Positions 6,797-15,056 are shown, numbered from the stretch's first letter. The stretch: 64,000 bases of DNA from Bifidobacterium amazonense (GCF_018555435.2 NZ_JAFEJT020000004.1:1-64000); one strand, 5' to 3'. The notes: generated by a model from the letters alone, not told the origin. Translations and numbers: made by a program.

Positions 6797-6993
6797 GTAG
6801 CCAATACTGCGCGCCTACCGGCTCCGATCCCGTCTGGCGTTGCCCGGTATGCGGGCAATGGTGGCAGCTCGACCTACCATGCGGCGACTTCTGGCAGCCG
6901 ATAAGCACGCTCGCTGTTTTCCTCCTCTACCACCCGAAATGGAAAGCCGAACGCAAACACAGAAAGACAGCCAAGGCGGAGACATCGAGATGA
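6793..6993 (+). CDS. Small zinc-ribbon-like protein
   Basis: Sixty-six residues from ATG 6793. A single C-P-V-C-G-Q-W-W knuckle (about 17-24) and a further cysteine (C-G-D) suggest a half zinc ribbon; a short hydrophobic stretch (L-A-V-F-L-L-Y) and a strongly basic tail follow. ATGA overlaps link it up- and downstream. Function unknown. Confidence 0.5.
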   Translation: MSSQYCAPTGSDPVWRCPVCGQWWQLDLPCGDFWQPISTLAVFLLYHPKWKAERKHRKTAKAETSR

Positions 6994-7166
6994 GCGAAAC
7001 AACAGCGAAAATCCTCACCCGCACCGACCTACGGCGAGCGCTTGCTGACTGGTATGCCGATACGTGGCAGCAGGTCAGTGAGCAGCGAATCAAGGAGCAG
7101 GCGGATTACATGTACGACCATTACGGCATTACCACCGACATCAGCCTACTGGAGGACCCCGAATGA
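6990..7166 (+). CDS. Small hypothetical protein
   Basis: Fifty-eight residues from ATG 6990, overlapping the previous stop and the next start. It is helical and acidic, with L-R-R-A-L-A-D-W-Y and Y-M-Y-D-H-Y-G-I. No recognised family. It stays in the chain of ATGA-coupled ORFs that runs from 5497 to 7618. Confidence 0.5.
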   Translation: MSETTAKILTRTDLRRALADWYADTWQQVSEQRIKEQADYMYDHYGITTDISLLEDPE

Positions 7167-7618
7167 GCGAAACCGTCACATGCCCGCCGGAAGACATCGC
7201 CGGGCAAGAAGCCGAACTGCTCGATCTGGCCCGCGAGCGTGGGATCAAAGGTGTCTCTCTGGAAGAGGATCAGGACGACACTATCTGCGAGGTCCAACTC
7301 ATCGAGGACCGATCCGTCTACCCGTTCCATTGCATCCTCAACCCAAGCAAACCCTTCCTGGACGCACTACACGAGCTCGCCAAGGCGCAGCTGGCGGCCG
7401 ATATTGAGCGAGGCAGTCTCACGTTCTATGCATCAGGTGACGAAATCTCATTCGACTGTCGTGAAAACGGAGACCTGCGCGTAAGTCTCGTCCCCTTCAC
7501 TGATTGCGTCTACTACTCCGCCACCATCACCGCGCCCAGCGTGGAAGCCCTGATCGCAATGCTGCTGAAACACCAATCCCAACCAAAAGGAACATCATCA
7601 TGCACCGAATCACACTAG
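7163..7618 (+). CDS. Hypothetical acidic protein
   Basis: A 151-residue acidic protein from ATG 7163. The first 50 residues are helix-rich (D-I-A-G-Q-E-A-E-L-L-D-L-A-R-E-R-G). The middle carries beta-like segments with F-D-C-R-E-N-G-D-L-R-V, and a final helix has A-P-S-V-E-A-L-I-A-M-L-L. No family recognised. The acidity and compactness are compatible with a decoy or inhibitor protein, but nothing in the sequence proves this. Its 3' end overlaps the lipoprotein gene at 7600. Confidence 0.5.
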   Translation: MSETVTCPPEDIAGQEAELLDLARERGIKGVSLEEDQDDTICEVQLIEDRSVYPFHCILNPSKPFLDALHELAKAQLAADIERGSLTFYASGDEISFDCRENGDLRVSLVPFTDCVYYSATITAPSVEALIAMLLKHQSQPKGTSSCTESH

Positions 7619-7878
7619 CCCAGAGAACAATCACCGTAGTCTGCACCATTGTTTGCATCATGGCGCTCGCCGGTTGTGGTGGCTCCACGCAAATGCCGGA
7701 GACGACCACGAAGATCGCCTGCGGCCGGGCCACTTGGGGATCTCCATTGTGCTCATACCGAGTACCGCTGGGAGAGTCCCGCCATGTGATCTGCGTAAGC
7801 GTTGACAACGGAGGCTTGTCCTGCGACTGGGATCACGCCGACGGCGCCGACAAGGGATGGAGCCGTGATGATCAGTAA
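7600..7878 (+). CDS. Small lipoprotein
   Basis: Ninety-two residues from ATG 7600, inside the end of the previous gene and led by AAAGGAAC. A hydrophobic signal (I-T-V-V-C-T-I-V-C-I-M-A-L-A-G-C) ends in the lipobox L-A-G-C, so Cys 26 or so should be acylated and the protein anchored outside the membrane. Four further cysteines in the mature part (A-C-G, L-C-S, I-C-V, S-C-D) could form disulfides. Surface lipoproteins made by prophages often act in superinfection exclusion; that is inference here. Confidence 0.65.
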   Translation: MHRITLAQRTITVVCTIVCIMALAGCGGSTQMPETTTKIACGRATWGSPLCSYRVPLGESRHVICVSVDNGGLSCDWDHADGADKGWSRDDQ

Positions 7879-8065
7879 GGCCAGGCGGGAGATGATCCGC
7901 AGGTGGGCGCAGCGCGGCTATGACATCGACACCACGGCACGACTCATGAGCCTGAGCCGGGAAGAGGTTCTTGCCGTGCTCACCCATCCCGAGCCGGCCG
8001 AGCCGCCAAGCAGGCAATACGGGCCGGAATTCATCGAACCACCATCGTTCGACGGCCTCGATTAA
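7868..8065 (+). CDS. Small HTH-like protein
   Basis: Sixty-five residues from ATG 7868, overlapping the lipoprotein end by 11 bases. Residues 1-40 (R-R-W-A-Q-R-G-Y-D-I-D-T-T-A-R-L-M-S-L-S-R-E-E-V) read like a short helix-turn-helix of the Trp-repressor/sigma-region type, followed by a proline-rich tail. It closes the early block; a regulatory role is plausible only. Confidence 0.45.
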   Translation: MISKARREMIRRWAQRGYDIDTTARLMSLSREEVLAVLTHPEPAEPPSRQYGPEFIEPPSFDGLD

Positions 8066-8067
8066 AA

Positions 8068-8143
8068 CGAAACCCTCCACCCGAACAGGTAGAGGGCCAC
8101 GCCTAGTCAGCAACCATCATAGCCGACCGAGCGGAGGGTTTCG
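8068..8143. repeat. Long-range inverted repeat in the leader of the 8149 gene
   Basis: CGAAACCCTCC at 8068-8078 pairs perfectly with GGAGGGTTTCG at 8133-8143, 54 bases apart and ending five bases before the ATG at 8149. The right arm contains the GGAGG of the likely ribosome site. If the RNA arms pair, the ribosome site is sequestered, so this could be a translational switch or attenuator in the leader. Confidence 0.45.
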
Positions 8144-8148
8144 AACAC

Positions 8149-8892
8149 ATGAACGAACACACCACACCCATCACACGATTCGCCACCAACCTGAGCTCGC
8201 TCAAGACCGGGTACGAGCCGCTCGCGCAGATCGCCATGCGCAAAGCCAGCCTCATTCGCACCACCGGCACCCGCGCCAGCCACGAAACCGCCCCCATCCC
8301 CCTGAACATGGGAGCCTGGCAACTCCAACAAGACATCGACAAACTCGCCCAGGCCATGAGCCGAGCCGCCCGACTCCACCCACATCACGCGATGGACACC
8401 ACCGACCTGCTCAACGGCATCATCCGCAACCAGCACAACCTCACCAAACGCCATGACTTCCCGGCGCTCGCCGAACTGGTCGACCAGGCCGCCGCACGAT
8501 TGGAGCGCGTGTTGGATCCGCCGCCGGACACGAAGATGGTCGGCTGGTGCCCCCAATGCGGCGCGGAGCTGCGCTGCACCATGCTGGAAATCGCCGGCGG
8601 ATACACGGCCTGCGAGCGCTGTCGTGGCGAGTATAAGATTCGTGAGGTGCAGCGTGCGGCGATGGCGCGTTTGGCGGTTGGTGGGGTTCGTGGTACGGCG
8701 GCGCAGATCGTGCGCTGGTTGGCTCCGTGGGGTATTGATGTGCGGCGGAATACGGTTAGTCAGTGGGCTCGGCGTGGCTTGTTGGTGCCGGTTGGGCGTG
8801 ATGGTGATGCTCCGGTTTATCTGGTGTGGGATGTGTGGTCGGTGTTCACGCGTCGTGATCGGGAGCGTGGTCGGACTGTCACCGGTATTTGA
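8149..8892 (+). CDS. Zinc-ribbon and HTH phage protein (possible late regulator)
   Basis: A 247-residue protein. The N-terminal 110 residues are helical. A four-cysteine ribbon follows (W-C-P-Q-C-G, then C-E-R-C-R-G, about 127-162). The C-terminal part has a winged-helix-like segment (T-A-A-Q-I-V-R-W-L-A-P-W-G then V-S-Q-W-A-R-R-G-L-L-V-P-V), typical of a DNA reader. Codon use shifts to T-ending codons after residue 160, unlike the first half, which hints at a mosaic gene. Its place between early and packaging genes fits a late-gene activator; that is inference. Confidence 0.6.
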   Translation: MNEHTTPITRFATNLSSLKTGYEPLAQIAMRKASLIRTTGTRASHETAPIPLNMGAWQLQQDIDKLAQAMSRAARLHPHHAMDTTDLLNGIIRNQHNLTKRHDFPALAELVDQAAARLERVLDPPPDTKMVGWCPQCGAELRCTMLEIAGGYTACERCRGEYKIREVQRAAMARLAVGGVRGTAAQIVRWLAPWGIDVRRNTVSQWARRGLLVPVGRDGDAPVYLVWDVWSVFTRRDRERGRTVTGI

Positions 8893-8967
8893 CATTCGGC
8901 TACTGTCACCGTATAGATGGCTACAGTGGTCATTTCCATGCGATGCATGGGTGATGACACGCGGTTC

Positions 8968-9040
8968 GCCTCCGTAGCTCAGAGGATAGAGCGCATGGCT
9001 CCGGTCATGGATGTCGCCGGTTCGAATCCGGTCGGGCGTG
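8968..9040 (+). tRNA. Phage tRNA-Arg(CCG), slightly non-canonical
   Basis: Acceptor GCCTCCG (8968-8974), D-arm GCTC...GAGC, and T-arm GCCGG-TTCGAAT-CCGGT fold as a 73-base tRNA. The CTCCGGT loop gives anticodon CCG. The anticodon stem is odd: only CATG/CATG pairs, with an eight-base loop, and the acceptor has one mismatch plus G-U pairs. No CCA is encoded. Overall resemblance to actinobacterial tRNA-Arg(CCG) is good, but it may be poorly functional. Confidence 0.65.
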
Positions 9041-9052
9041 GGCCGCACCTTT

Positions 9053-9142
9053 GGATGGTTGGCAGAGCAGACGAATGCGCCCGATTGCTAGTCGGGTAAG
9101 CGTGTTCGACACGCTTCGCAGGTGCGAATCCTGCATCATCCG
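9053..9142 (+). tRNA. Phage tRNA-Ser(GCT)
   Basis: A 90-base class II tRNA. Acceptor GGATGGT pairs with ATCATCC (9135-9141, discriminator G 9142). The anticodon stem CCCGA/TCGGG carries loop TTGCTAG, so the anticodon is GCT, reading AGC/AGT serine codons. A long variable arm (AGCGTG with CACGCT) and T-arm GCAGG-TGCGAAT-CCTGC complete it. It follows the tRNA-Arg by 12 bases, so both probably share one transcript. Confidence 0.9.
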
Positions 9143-9358
9143 CAAAACACCCCCTCCCCCGGGCATCGCCGTCTGGAATATCGACACCCCCGGGGGGTGG
9201 CAGGAAAACAGGCCCCTCCGTCAGCCGTGAGTGGGAGGCTAAACCAAACCACGGCCCCCTGGGTACGCATGCCCGGGGATCTTTCTCACAGGGACAAGGC
9301 CCGACGACAGGCACACTACTGTTGCCGGGCCTTCACATTCGCACAAGGCGGGTACGGC
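9143..9358. other. Non-coding packaging-adjacent gap with GC-rich palindromes
   Basis: No gene is seen in these 216 bases. They contain the GC palindrome CACCCCCGGGGGGTG near 9185-9199 and a hairpin with 8-bp arms AAGGCCCG/CGGGCCTT around 9296-9333. In HK97-type phages the cos site lies just upstream of the HNH/terminase genes, so this gap or the 9683-9817 gap is the expected cos location. No cos sequence can be confirmed from sequence alone. Confidence 0.3.
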
Positions 9359-9682
9359 ATGACCGGCAATCCACGGCGAGCCAATGGGTGGCGGCGAGAC
9401 CAGCTGCGCCGTCGCGTGCTCGCCGCGTACGACGTGTGCGCGATCTGCGGCAAGCCAGTGGACAAGACACTACGCTCGCCGCATCCGCTGAGCGGCGAGG
9501 TCGACGAGATCGTTCCGGTGTCCCGTGGCGGTGACCCGTTGGACTTCAACAACTGCCAGTTGACGCATCGACGATGCAACAGGCTGAAAAGCAATCACAG
9601 CGACGCGTACGCGCGAGCACAGATCAAAGGCCGGTCCGACCCGCCGTCGGCCTCGCTGCCGTTCAGGACGATCGGTTTGTAA
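9359..9682 (+). CDS. HNH endonuclease next to terminase
   Basis: A 107-residue protein from ATG 9359, preceded by AAGGCGGG. HNH layout: C-A-I-C-G-K-P-V-D (about 28-36), V-D-E-I-V-P-V-S-R-G-G-D-P-L as the catalytic beta-hairpin, N-N-C-Q-L-T-H-R-R-C-N as the metal-binding helix. In HK97-like phages an HNH protein beside terminase is needed for cos cleavage and packaging. Its position immediately before the small terminase gene supports the same role here. Confidence 0.88.
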   Translation: MTGNPRRANGWRRDQLRRRVLAAYDVCAICGKPVDKTLRSPHPLSGEVDEIVPVSRGGDPLDFNNCQLTHRRCNRLKSNHSDAYARAQIKGRSDPPSASLPFRTIGL

Positions 9683-9817
9683 GACCAGGGGGAGCCACCC
9701 CACCCAGGCCGGTCGGGGCCACCTCGGGCACAGGGCCGATCTCTCCCCGGAGTTTGCAACCATTAACCGTTAACGCCGTGGGACATGCGTTAACCCCCTG
9801 GAAGGAGGCGAGATTGC

Positions 9818-10249
9818 ATGGCTGCGAGACTATGCGCCCACTGCGGCAAGCCGTTGCCGCGCAACGCCTCGCCCAGGGCGAAGTACTGCAGCGACTCGTG
9901 CCGTGTCCTGGCGTGCAGGAAACGGCGCAACAGCCGCAACGACCAGGCTGCATCGGAACGGAAGCGGCACGATCGCAAGCCGGCCCCGGAGCCGGCCGTT
10001 TCGATCGACCGGCACGAGTTCGAACGGATGATGGACGACAGTCTGGAGGACGTGCTGCGCCGCAACCGCGACCGATTGCAGGCGGCGATGGACGATCCGG
10101 ACACGCCGGCGTCGGCCCTGCCGGCGATCAGCCGCCAGCTGATCAGCGTGTGCCGTGAACTCGAGTCGATCGCGGGCGGCGACCCGCTGCTCGACCTGGA
10201 CGACGAACCGACGGAGGTAAGCGAGGATGCCGGAGCCGCGATTGTCTGA
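9818..10249 (+). CDS. Terminase small subunit-like protein with zinc knuckle
   Basis: A 143-residue protein from ATG 9818 (GGAAGGAGG upstream). The N-terminus has a four-cysteine finger (C-A-H-C-G-K-P...Y-C-S-D-S-C-R, about 6-30). A basic linker and a helical C-terminal part with acidic end follow. Its 3' end overlaps the large terminase by 23 bases. The order HNH - this gene - large terminase and the DNA-binding finger argue for the small terminase, which recognises cos and recruits the motor. The fold match is not certain. Confidence 0.7.
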   Translation: MAARLCAHCGKPLPRNASPRAKYCSDSCRVLACRKRRNSRNDQAASERKRHDRKPAPEPAVSIDRHEFERMMDDSLEDVLRRNRDRLQAAMDDPDTPASALPAISRQLISVCRELESIAGGDPLLDLDDEPTEVSEDAGAAIV

Positions 10250-11660
10250 GATCGCCCGCACGCTGGTCCAGCCGACCGGCATCGTGAACAGCGAGTTCAC
10301 CCGGGTCAACAAGGTCGCGCTCAAGGCCGGCATCCACTACGACCTGTGGCAGCAGGGACTCCTGTACCTGATGCTCGCCAAACGAGCCGACGGCAGGTAC
10401 GCGTGCGGCGAGGGCGGCACCGTCGTCAGCAGCTGCCGGCAGATCGGCAAGACGTTCACGCTCGGCACGGCCATGTTCATCCTCGCCATACTGCACCCCG
10501 GGCTGAAGGTCATCTGGACCGCGCACCACACACGCACCACGGACGAAACGTTCAACGACCTGTGCGACCTGGCCAAGAACAAACTGTTCACCCGATACGT
10601 CGAACGCATCCGCCGTGCCAACGGCCAGCAGGAAATCAGCTTCCGCGACAACTCGCGCATCATGTTCGGCGCCCGCGAGAACGGTTTCGGCCGAGGCCTG
10701 CACTCGGTGGACGTGGAAGTGTTCGACGAGGCGCAGATCCTGACCATCCGTGCCCTGGACAACATGATCCCGATCGTCAACGTCAGCCCGAACCCCCTGG
10801 TCGTGTTCCTGGGCAACCCGCCCAAACCGGGCGACCCCTCGGAGGCGTTCGAGGAAAAACGCAGGAACGCAGCCACCGGCATGGACGGCATGGTGTACGT
10901 CGAACTGAGCGCCGACCCCGACGCGGATCTCGACGACCACGCGCAATGGGCCAAAGCCAACCCGAGCTACCCCAAACGCACCAGCGAGACCGCGATCCAA
11001 CGCATGCGCAACCTGCTCACCCCCGACTCGTTTCGGCGTGAGGCGCTCGGCGTGTGGGACGAGACCACCAGCGTGTGCGCGATCGACCCGCAACAGTGGG
11101 CGGCGGCCGAATCCACCAGCGTGCCCGACGATCCCGTCTACAGCTTCGGCCTCGACATGCCACCGGACCGCAGCGCCCTGACCATCGGCTGCGCGATCCG
11201 CCGCCCCGACGGCACCGCGCTCGTCCAAATGGCCGACATCAAGGATCCACGCCACAACGGCGTCCTATGGGCCGTCGACTGGCTCAAAACCCGATGGCCC
11301 CGCACCAGCGCCGTGGTCATCGACTCGCAATCGCCCGCCATGAGCCTGCTGCCCGAACTGAAAAAGGCCCGCATCCGCGTCATGACCACCAGCATGCAGG
11401 AAATGGGGCGCGCCTGCGGACGCTTCCAGGACATGCTCCGCGACGGAACACTGTCCCACCCGCCCGACAGCATGCAACCCCAGCTCGCCGCCGCCGTCAA
11501 AGGCGCGATCATCCGCCCCCTCGGCCCGAACGGCGCCTACGCATGGAACAAACTCGGCACGGACATCGACATCAGCCCGCTCGTCGCCTGCACCCTCGCC
11601 CTCTACGGCGCCTACACCACCAAACGCAACCCCAACCGCAAACAGGAGGTGATGATCTGA
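10227..11660 (+). CDS. Terminase large subunit
   Basis: A 477-residue motor-nuclease. The ATPase half has the phage-type Walker A S-S-C-R-Q-I-G-K-T (68-76) and Walker B V-E-V-F-D-E-A-Q (163-170). The C-terminal nuclease half has G-L-D-M-P-P-D-R-S (Asp 310) and V-V-I-D-S-Q (Asp 366), with a third acidic site near D-I-D-I-S. It packages DNA into proheads and cuts concatemers. Length is normal for the family. The stop overlaps the portal ATG by one base. Confidence 0.95.
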   Translation: MPEPRLSEIARTLVQPTGIVNSEFTRVNKVALKAGIHYDLWQQGLLYLMLAKRADGRYACGEGGTVVSSCRQIGKTFTLGTAMFILAILHPGLKVIWTAHHTRTTDETFNDLCDLAKNKLFTRYVERIRRANGQQEISFRDNSRIMFGARENGFGRGLHSVDVEVFDEAQILTIRALDNMIPIVNVSPNPLVVFLGNPPKPGDPSEAFEEKRRNAATGMDGMVYVELSADPDADLDDHAQWAKANPSYPKRTSETAIQRMRNLLTPDSFRREALGVWDETTSVCAIDPQQWAAAESTSVPDDPVYSFGLDMPPDRSALTIGCAIRRPDGTALVQMADIKDPRHNGVLWAVDWLKTRWPRTSAVVIDSQSPAMSLLPELKKARIRVMTTSMQEMGRACGRFQDMLRDGTLSHPPDSMQPQLAAAVKGAIIRPLGPNGAYAWNKLGTDIDISPLVACTLALYGAYTTKRNPNRKQEVMI

Positions 11661-13174
11661 TGGTATCCAGCGAAATCGTGGCCGCGTCCGGCGGCAAACC
11701 GTACCTGTACGGCAGCGAACTGCCCTCCGCACGAGGCATTGAGGGCGTCGACGAAGCCGACTGGGACATCGTGGAACGCCTGCTGCGCGTATGGCGGGAC
11801 AAGCAGCCGGGCAACATCATGCGCACCCTCTACTACGATGCACACGAACGCCTGAAGGACTTCGGCATCAGCATGCCGGACAAGATCAAGTCGAACATGG
11901 TCATGCCTCCCGTCGGCTGGCCCGCCAAAACGGTGCGCACGCTCGCGGATCTGAGCGCGTTCGAAGGCTTCGCCGTCGACGGCGGGGAAAACAGCACGTT
12001 GAAGGACGATGTTGACGCATTGTTCGACATGAACTCGCTGGACACCATCGTCCCCCAGACAATCGTGAGCGCGTACAAGCATTCCTGCGCGTTCCTGACC
12101 GTCAGCGTTGCCGAAGACGGATCCCCGCGCATCATCCCGCGATCCGCGGAATGGTCGGCCGCCGTGTGGGACACGCCCCGCAACCGGATCAAAGCCGCCC
12201 TGGCCATCACCGACGCGGATGAGAACGGCAACATCACCGGATTCGGCGTATGGCTTCCCGACAAGGTCTACGAATGCTCGCTCGCCGCCGGCCGATGGGT
12301 CGCCGACGTGAAGATCACGAACTGGGGACGGCCGACCGTGGTCGCGTTCTGCTACGACCCGCAGCTGGACCGCCCGTTCGGACGCAGCCGGATCACCCGG
12401 CCGCTGATGAGCCTGACGGACATCGCGTTCCGCACGCTCGTGCGCATGGAAGGCAACGCGGAATTCTATTCAAGCCCTAAGGTCTGGTTCCTCGGACTCG
12501 GCCCGGAAGCGTTGAAAACGGACACCTGGAGCAGCCTCATCAGCGCCATCAACGCCGTGTCGCGCGACGAGGACGACGAAATACCCACGATGCAGCAGGT
12601 ACAGCAGGCCTCGATGCAACCCCATTCGGACATGCTGCGCACCATCGCCATGCTCGTCGCCTCCGAAACCAGCCTGCCGGTCAACGACCTCGGCATCACG
12701 ATGGACAACCCCGCCTCGGCCGAATCCATGGCGGCCGCGGAACGAAAACTCTCCCGGGAAGCCGACCGTCAAAACCGATTGTTCTCCCGGGCGCTGAAGG
12801 ACGCCGCCGGCATGGCCCTGAACCTGTCCGCCGACGATCTGACACGCATCACTCCCGTATGGGCACCGACCCGCGAGGTATCCGACGCGGCCCGAGCCGA
12901 CTACTACTCGAAAATCGCCGGTGTCAACAGCGACTTCGCCGACTCCGACATCGGACTGATGAAAGCCGGACTGACCTACGGCGAGATCCGCTCGTACCGC
13001 GCCTACCAGCAGCGCATGAAAGCGCAACGCAGCATCGACCAGCTCAAGCAGCGCACGCTGCCGCAGCAGACCACGAAGGAGACGTCCGATGGCATTGAAC
13101 AGTCTGACGGCGCCGCCGGAACTCAGGAAGCTGCTGGAACAGGCCCAGAAGGATTATCAGGACAACCTGGCTAA
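11660..13174 (+). CDS. Portal protein
   Basis: A 504-residue protein from ATG 11660 with AGGAGGTGATG upstream. It follows the large terminase directly and shows portal features: an N-terminal alpha-beta region, the central D-R-P-F-G-R-S-R-I turn followed by I-T-R-P-L-M, and a long helical C-terminal stem with a Q/K-rich tail, close to the SPP1 gp6/phage_portal family. It forms the dodecameric ring that connects head and tail and through which DNA passes. Its last 86 bases overlap the MuF gene in another frame. Confidence 0.9.
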   Translation: MVSSEIVAASGGKPYLYGSELPSARGIEGVDEADWDIVERLLRVWRDKQPGNIMRTLYYDAHERLKDFGISMPDKIKSNMVMPPVGWPAKTVRTLADLSAFEGFAVDGGENSTLKDDVDALFDMNSLDTIVPQTIVSAYKHSCAFLTVSVAEDGSPRIIPRSAEWSAAVWDTPRNRIKAALAITDADENGNITGFGVWLPDKVYECSLAAGRWVADVKITNWGRPTVVAFCYDPQLDRPFGRSRITRPLMSLTDIAFRTLVRMEGNAEFYSSPKVWFLGLGPEALKTDTWSSLISAINAVSRDEDDEIPTMQQVQQASMQPHSDMLRTIAMLVASETSLPVNDLGITMDNPASAESMAAAERKLSREADRQNRLFSRALKDAAGMALNLSADDLTRITPVWAPTREVSDAARADYYSKIAGVNSDFADSDIGLMKAGLTYGEIRSYRAYQQRMKAQRSIDQLKQRTLPQQTTKETSDGIEQSDGAAGTQEAAGTGPEGLSGQPG

Positions 13175-14780
13175 CCTGACCGACGCGGCCACCGACGACA
13201 TCGAAACCGCGGTCAACCGCGGCGACATCGACATCAAGAACCTCGTCGGCGACTATTCGCGGGAGGCCTCGCAACTGGCCAACGACTACTACGACCAGCT
13301 GCGAGGCCTGTGGGCGGAACAATCCGACCAGCCCATGCCGGACTTCGACCATACGAAACTGGTCGACACGGACCGCGTGCTCTGGCAGCAGCAGGGCGGC
13401 TTCTCGAACACCGACTTCAACGGCCTGACCTACCAGCAGGTCAAAGCAGGACGCTCGCGCGCGGGCATGACCATCGACGACCTGTGGCCGCCGTTGGACA
13501 ACGTGGACGACGCGCAGCAGTTCGTCGCCGACATGATCAACACCTCAGGACGACTGACCATGCAGCGCAACATCCGCACCGACCCCACCAAACCCCGATG
13601 GGCGCGCGTGTGCGGCGGCGCGAAACCCTGCGCGTTCTGCGTCATGCTCGCCTCCCGCGGCTTCGCCTACCTGAGCGAGGATACCGCCAGCTTCGGCGGC
13701 AGCTTCCACAACGGAGCCTGCCACTGCACCGTCGTACCCAGCTGGGGCAAGAACAAGCTCCTACTCTCACGACAGCAGCAATGGAAGAACATGTACCAGA
13801 CAGCGAACGCGGTCAGTTCGCAGGACGGCTACAACGGCGACGCCCTGTCAGCCATGCGCCGCATCTATGCCGGAGCGCTCAAGGACGGCACCCCGCTCGG
13901 CATCAGCGTCGATAGCGATCTCTACAAGACACTGGACCCCAGCGACCTAGCAGGGATACTGCAGACACTCGCCGACACCAAACACGTCAAAACCGCCAGA
14001 CTCTGGGCCGACCACGCCAACAGTTACCGCATCGTGGACAAGCACAACGGCGACATCCCGTCCTTCGACCCGGACCGGCTCGGCATCAGCCTCGACATCG
14101 ACCATCTCACCGACGCCCCTGACGGACACGCTCCATACCAGACTCTCTTCCATGAAACCGGCCACATGCTCGACTGGCTTAAAGGCAATGGCCGACAATA
14201 CTATTCGCAAATCTACAGAGACAAGAACGGCAACGGTTTCAAAGACCTACTCAAACAGGATGGAGACGATGCACTCGCTATAGCCAAGAAAAAGGCCTGG
14301 TCTGCCGCCGAACAGGAGCTGAAGACAATTCGCGACTCAATCCAAAATGGCGAACTGTCCTTCAAGGACTTCACCAAGCTGCGAAAACTCGGCGTAGTCG
14401 GGAAAGACGCATTCCGAGGAGAATACGCAGGAGCACACGGAAAAGAGAAGCTGCTGAGATTCATCGACGACGCCTTGTTCGAGGAACACGTCGATGACAA
14501 GATCGCGATGAAAACCCTTGCCGATGAGATCCACGCACAAGGCAAAAGCACGGATTTCGACGTAGATGACATCCTCGAATTCGCGCTGGGCGACAAGTGG
14601 CACGTTTACTCCAAGATGTATCATCCGGTCGGCTATTTCAAGGATCATTCCGTGGAAACGGAAGCATTCGCCGAAATGTTCAGCGGGCATCTTTCCAATG
14701 AGAATACTTGGAAGCTGTTCGTGAGTTACTTCCCGAAAAGCTTTAAAATGTTCCAAGACATGGTAAGGAGCATGAGCTGA
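13089..14780 (+). CDS. MuF minor head protein fused to an HExxH metallopeptidase-like toxin domain
   Basis: A 563-residue protein. Residues 1-230 form the MuF (SPP1 gp7-like) head-morphogenesis domain: a helical stem, then W-A-R-V-C-G-G-A-K-P-C-A-F-C-V-M-L-A-S-R-G and G-A-C-H-C. After a linker, residues 330-563 carry a zincin motif, F-H-E-T-G-H (HETGH 355-359), and a downstream E-T-E-A-F-A-E-M-F (Glu 525/529) fit for the third zinc ligand. GC visibly drops in the last 570 bases, as for a swapped cassette. MuF proteins with variable C-terminal toxins are known; the toxin role here is inference. The next gene is a likely immunity partner. Confidence 0.8.
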   Translation: MALNSLTAPPELRKLLEQAQKDYQDNLANLTDAATDDIETAVNRGDIDIKNLVGDYSREASQLANDYYDQLRGLWAEQSDQPMPDFDHTKLVDTDRVLWQQQGGFSNTDFNGLTYQQVKAGRSRAGMTIDDLWPPLDNVDDAQQFVADMINTSGRLTMQRNIRTDPTKPRWARVCGGAKPCAFCVMLASRGFAYLSEDTASFGGSFHNGACHCTVVPSWGKNKLLLSRQQQWKNMYQTANAVSSQDGYNGDALSAMRRIYAGALKDGTPLGISVDSDLYKTLDPSDLAGILQTLADTKHVKTARLWADHANSYRIVDKHNGDIPSFDPDRLGISLDIDHLTDAPDGHAPYQTLFHETGHMLDWLKGNGRQYYSQIYRDKNGNGFKDLLKQDGDDALAIAKKKAWSAAEQELKTIRDSIQNGELSFKDFTKLRKLGVVGKDAFRGEYAGAHGKEKLLRFIDDALFEEHVDDKIAMKTLADEIHAQGKSTDFDVDDILEFALGDKWHVYSKMYHPVGYFKDHSVETEAFAEMFSGHLSNENTWKLFVSYFPKSFKMFQDMVRSMS

Positions 14781-15031
14781 TGGCCAACCTATTCGACATC
14801 CAGGAACGGTACACGTCCATGCAGTCATACTATGCCTCGGACGAGTTCGCCAAAGAGCCCGCAGACGAGGTTTTTGCGTGCTATGAACTGGAATTCGGCG
14901 AGGGGATCAATCATTTCAACGATCCGAATAACCCCAAGAACGACGAGGAAGCCAAGCAGATGGCAATCGAATGCCTAATCGCCGGCAAACCACGCCCATG
15001 GGCCGATATCCCCGAAAGCGCAGTCATCTAG
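14780..15031 (+). CDS. Small acidic protein, candidate immunity to the MuF toxin domain
   Basis: An 83-residue, strongly acidic protein whose ATG overlaps the MuF stop by one base. Its sequence (Y-A-S-D-E-F-A-K-E-P-A-D-E-V-F-A-C-Y-E-L-E-F) is of mixed helix type, with no recognised family. Position directly behind a toxin-bearing MuF gene, acidity, low GC like the toxin end, and a terminator straight after it make it a good immunity or chaperone candidate. Confidence 0.6.
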   Translation: MANLFDIQERYTSMQSYYASDEFAKEPADEVFACYELEFGEGINHFNDPNNPKNDEEAKQMAIECLIAGKPRPWADIPESAVI

Positions 15032-15056
15032 CACCATAACCACGATTTTTGTTTAC

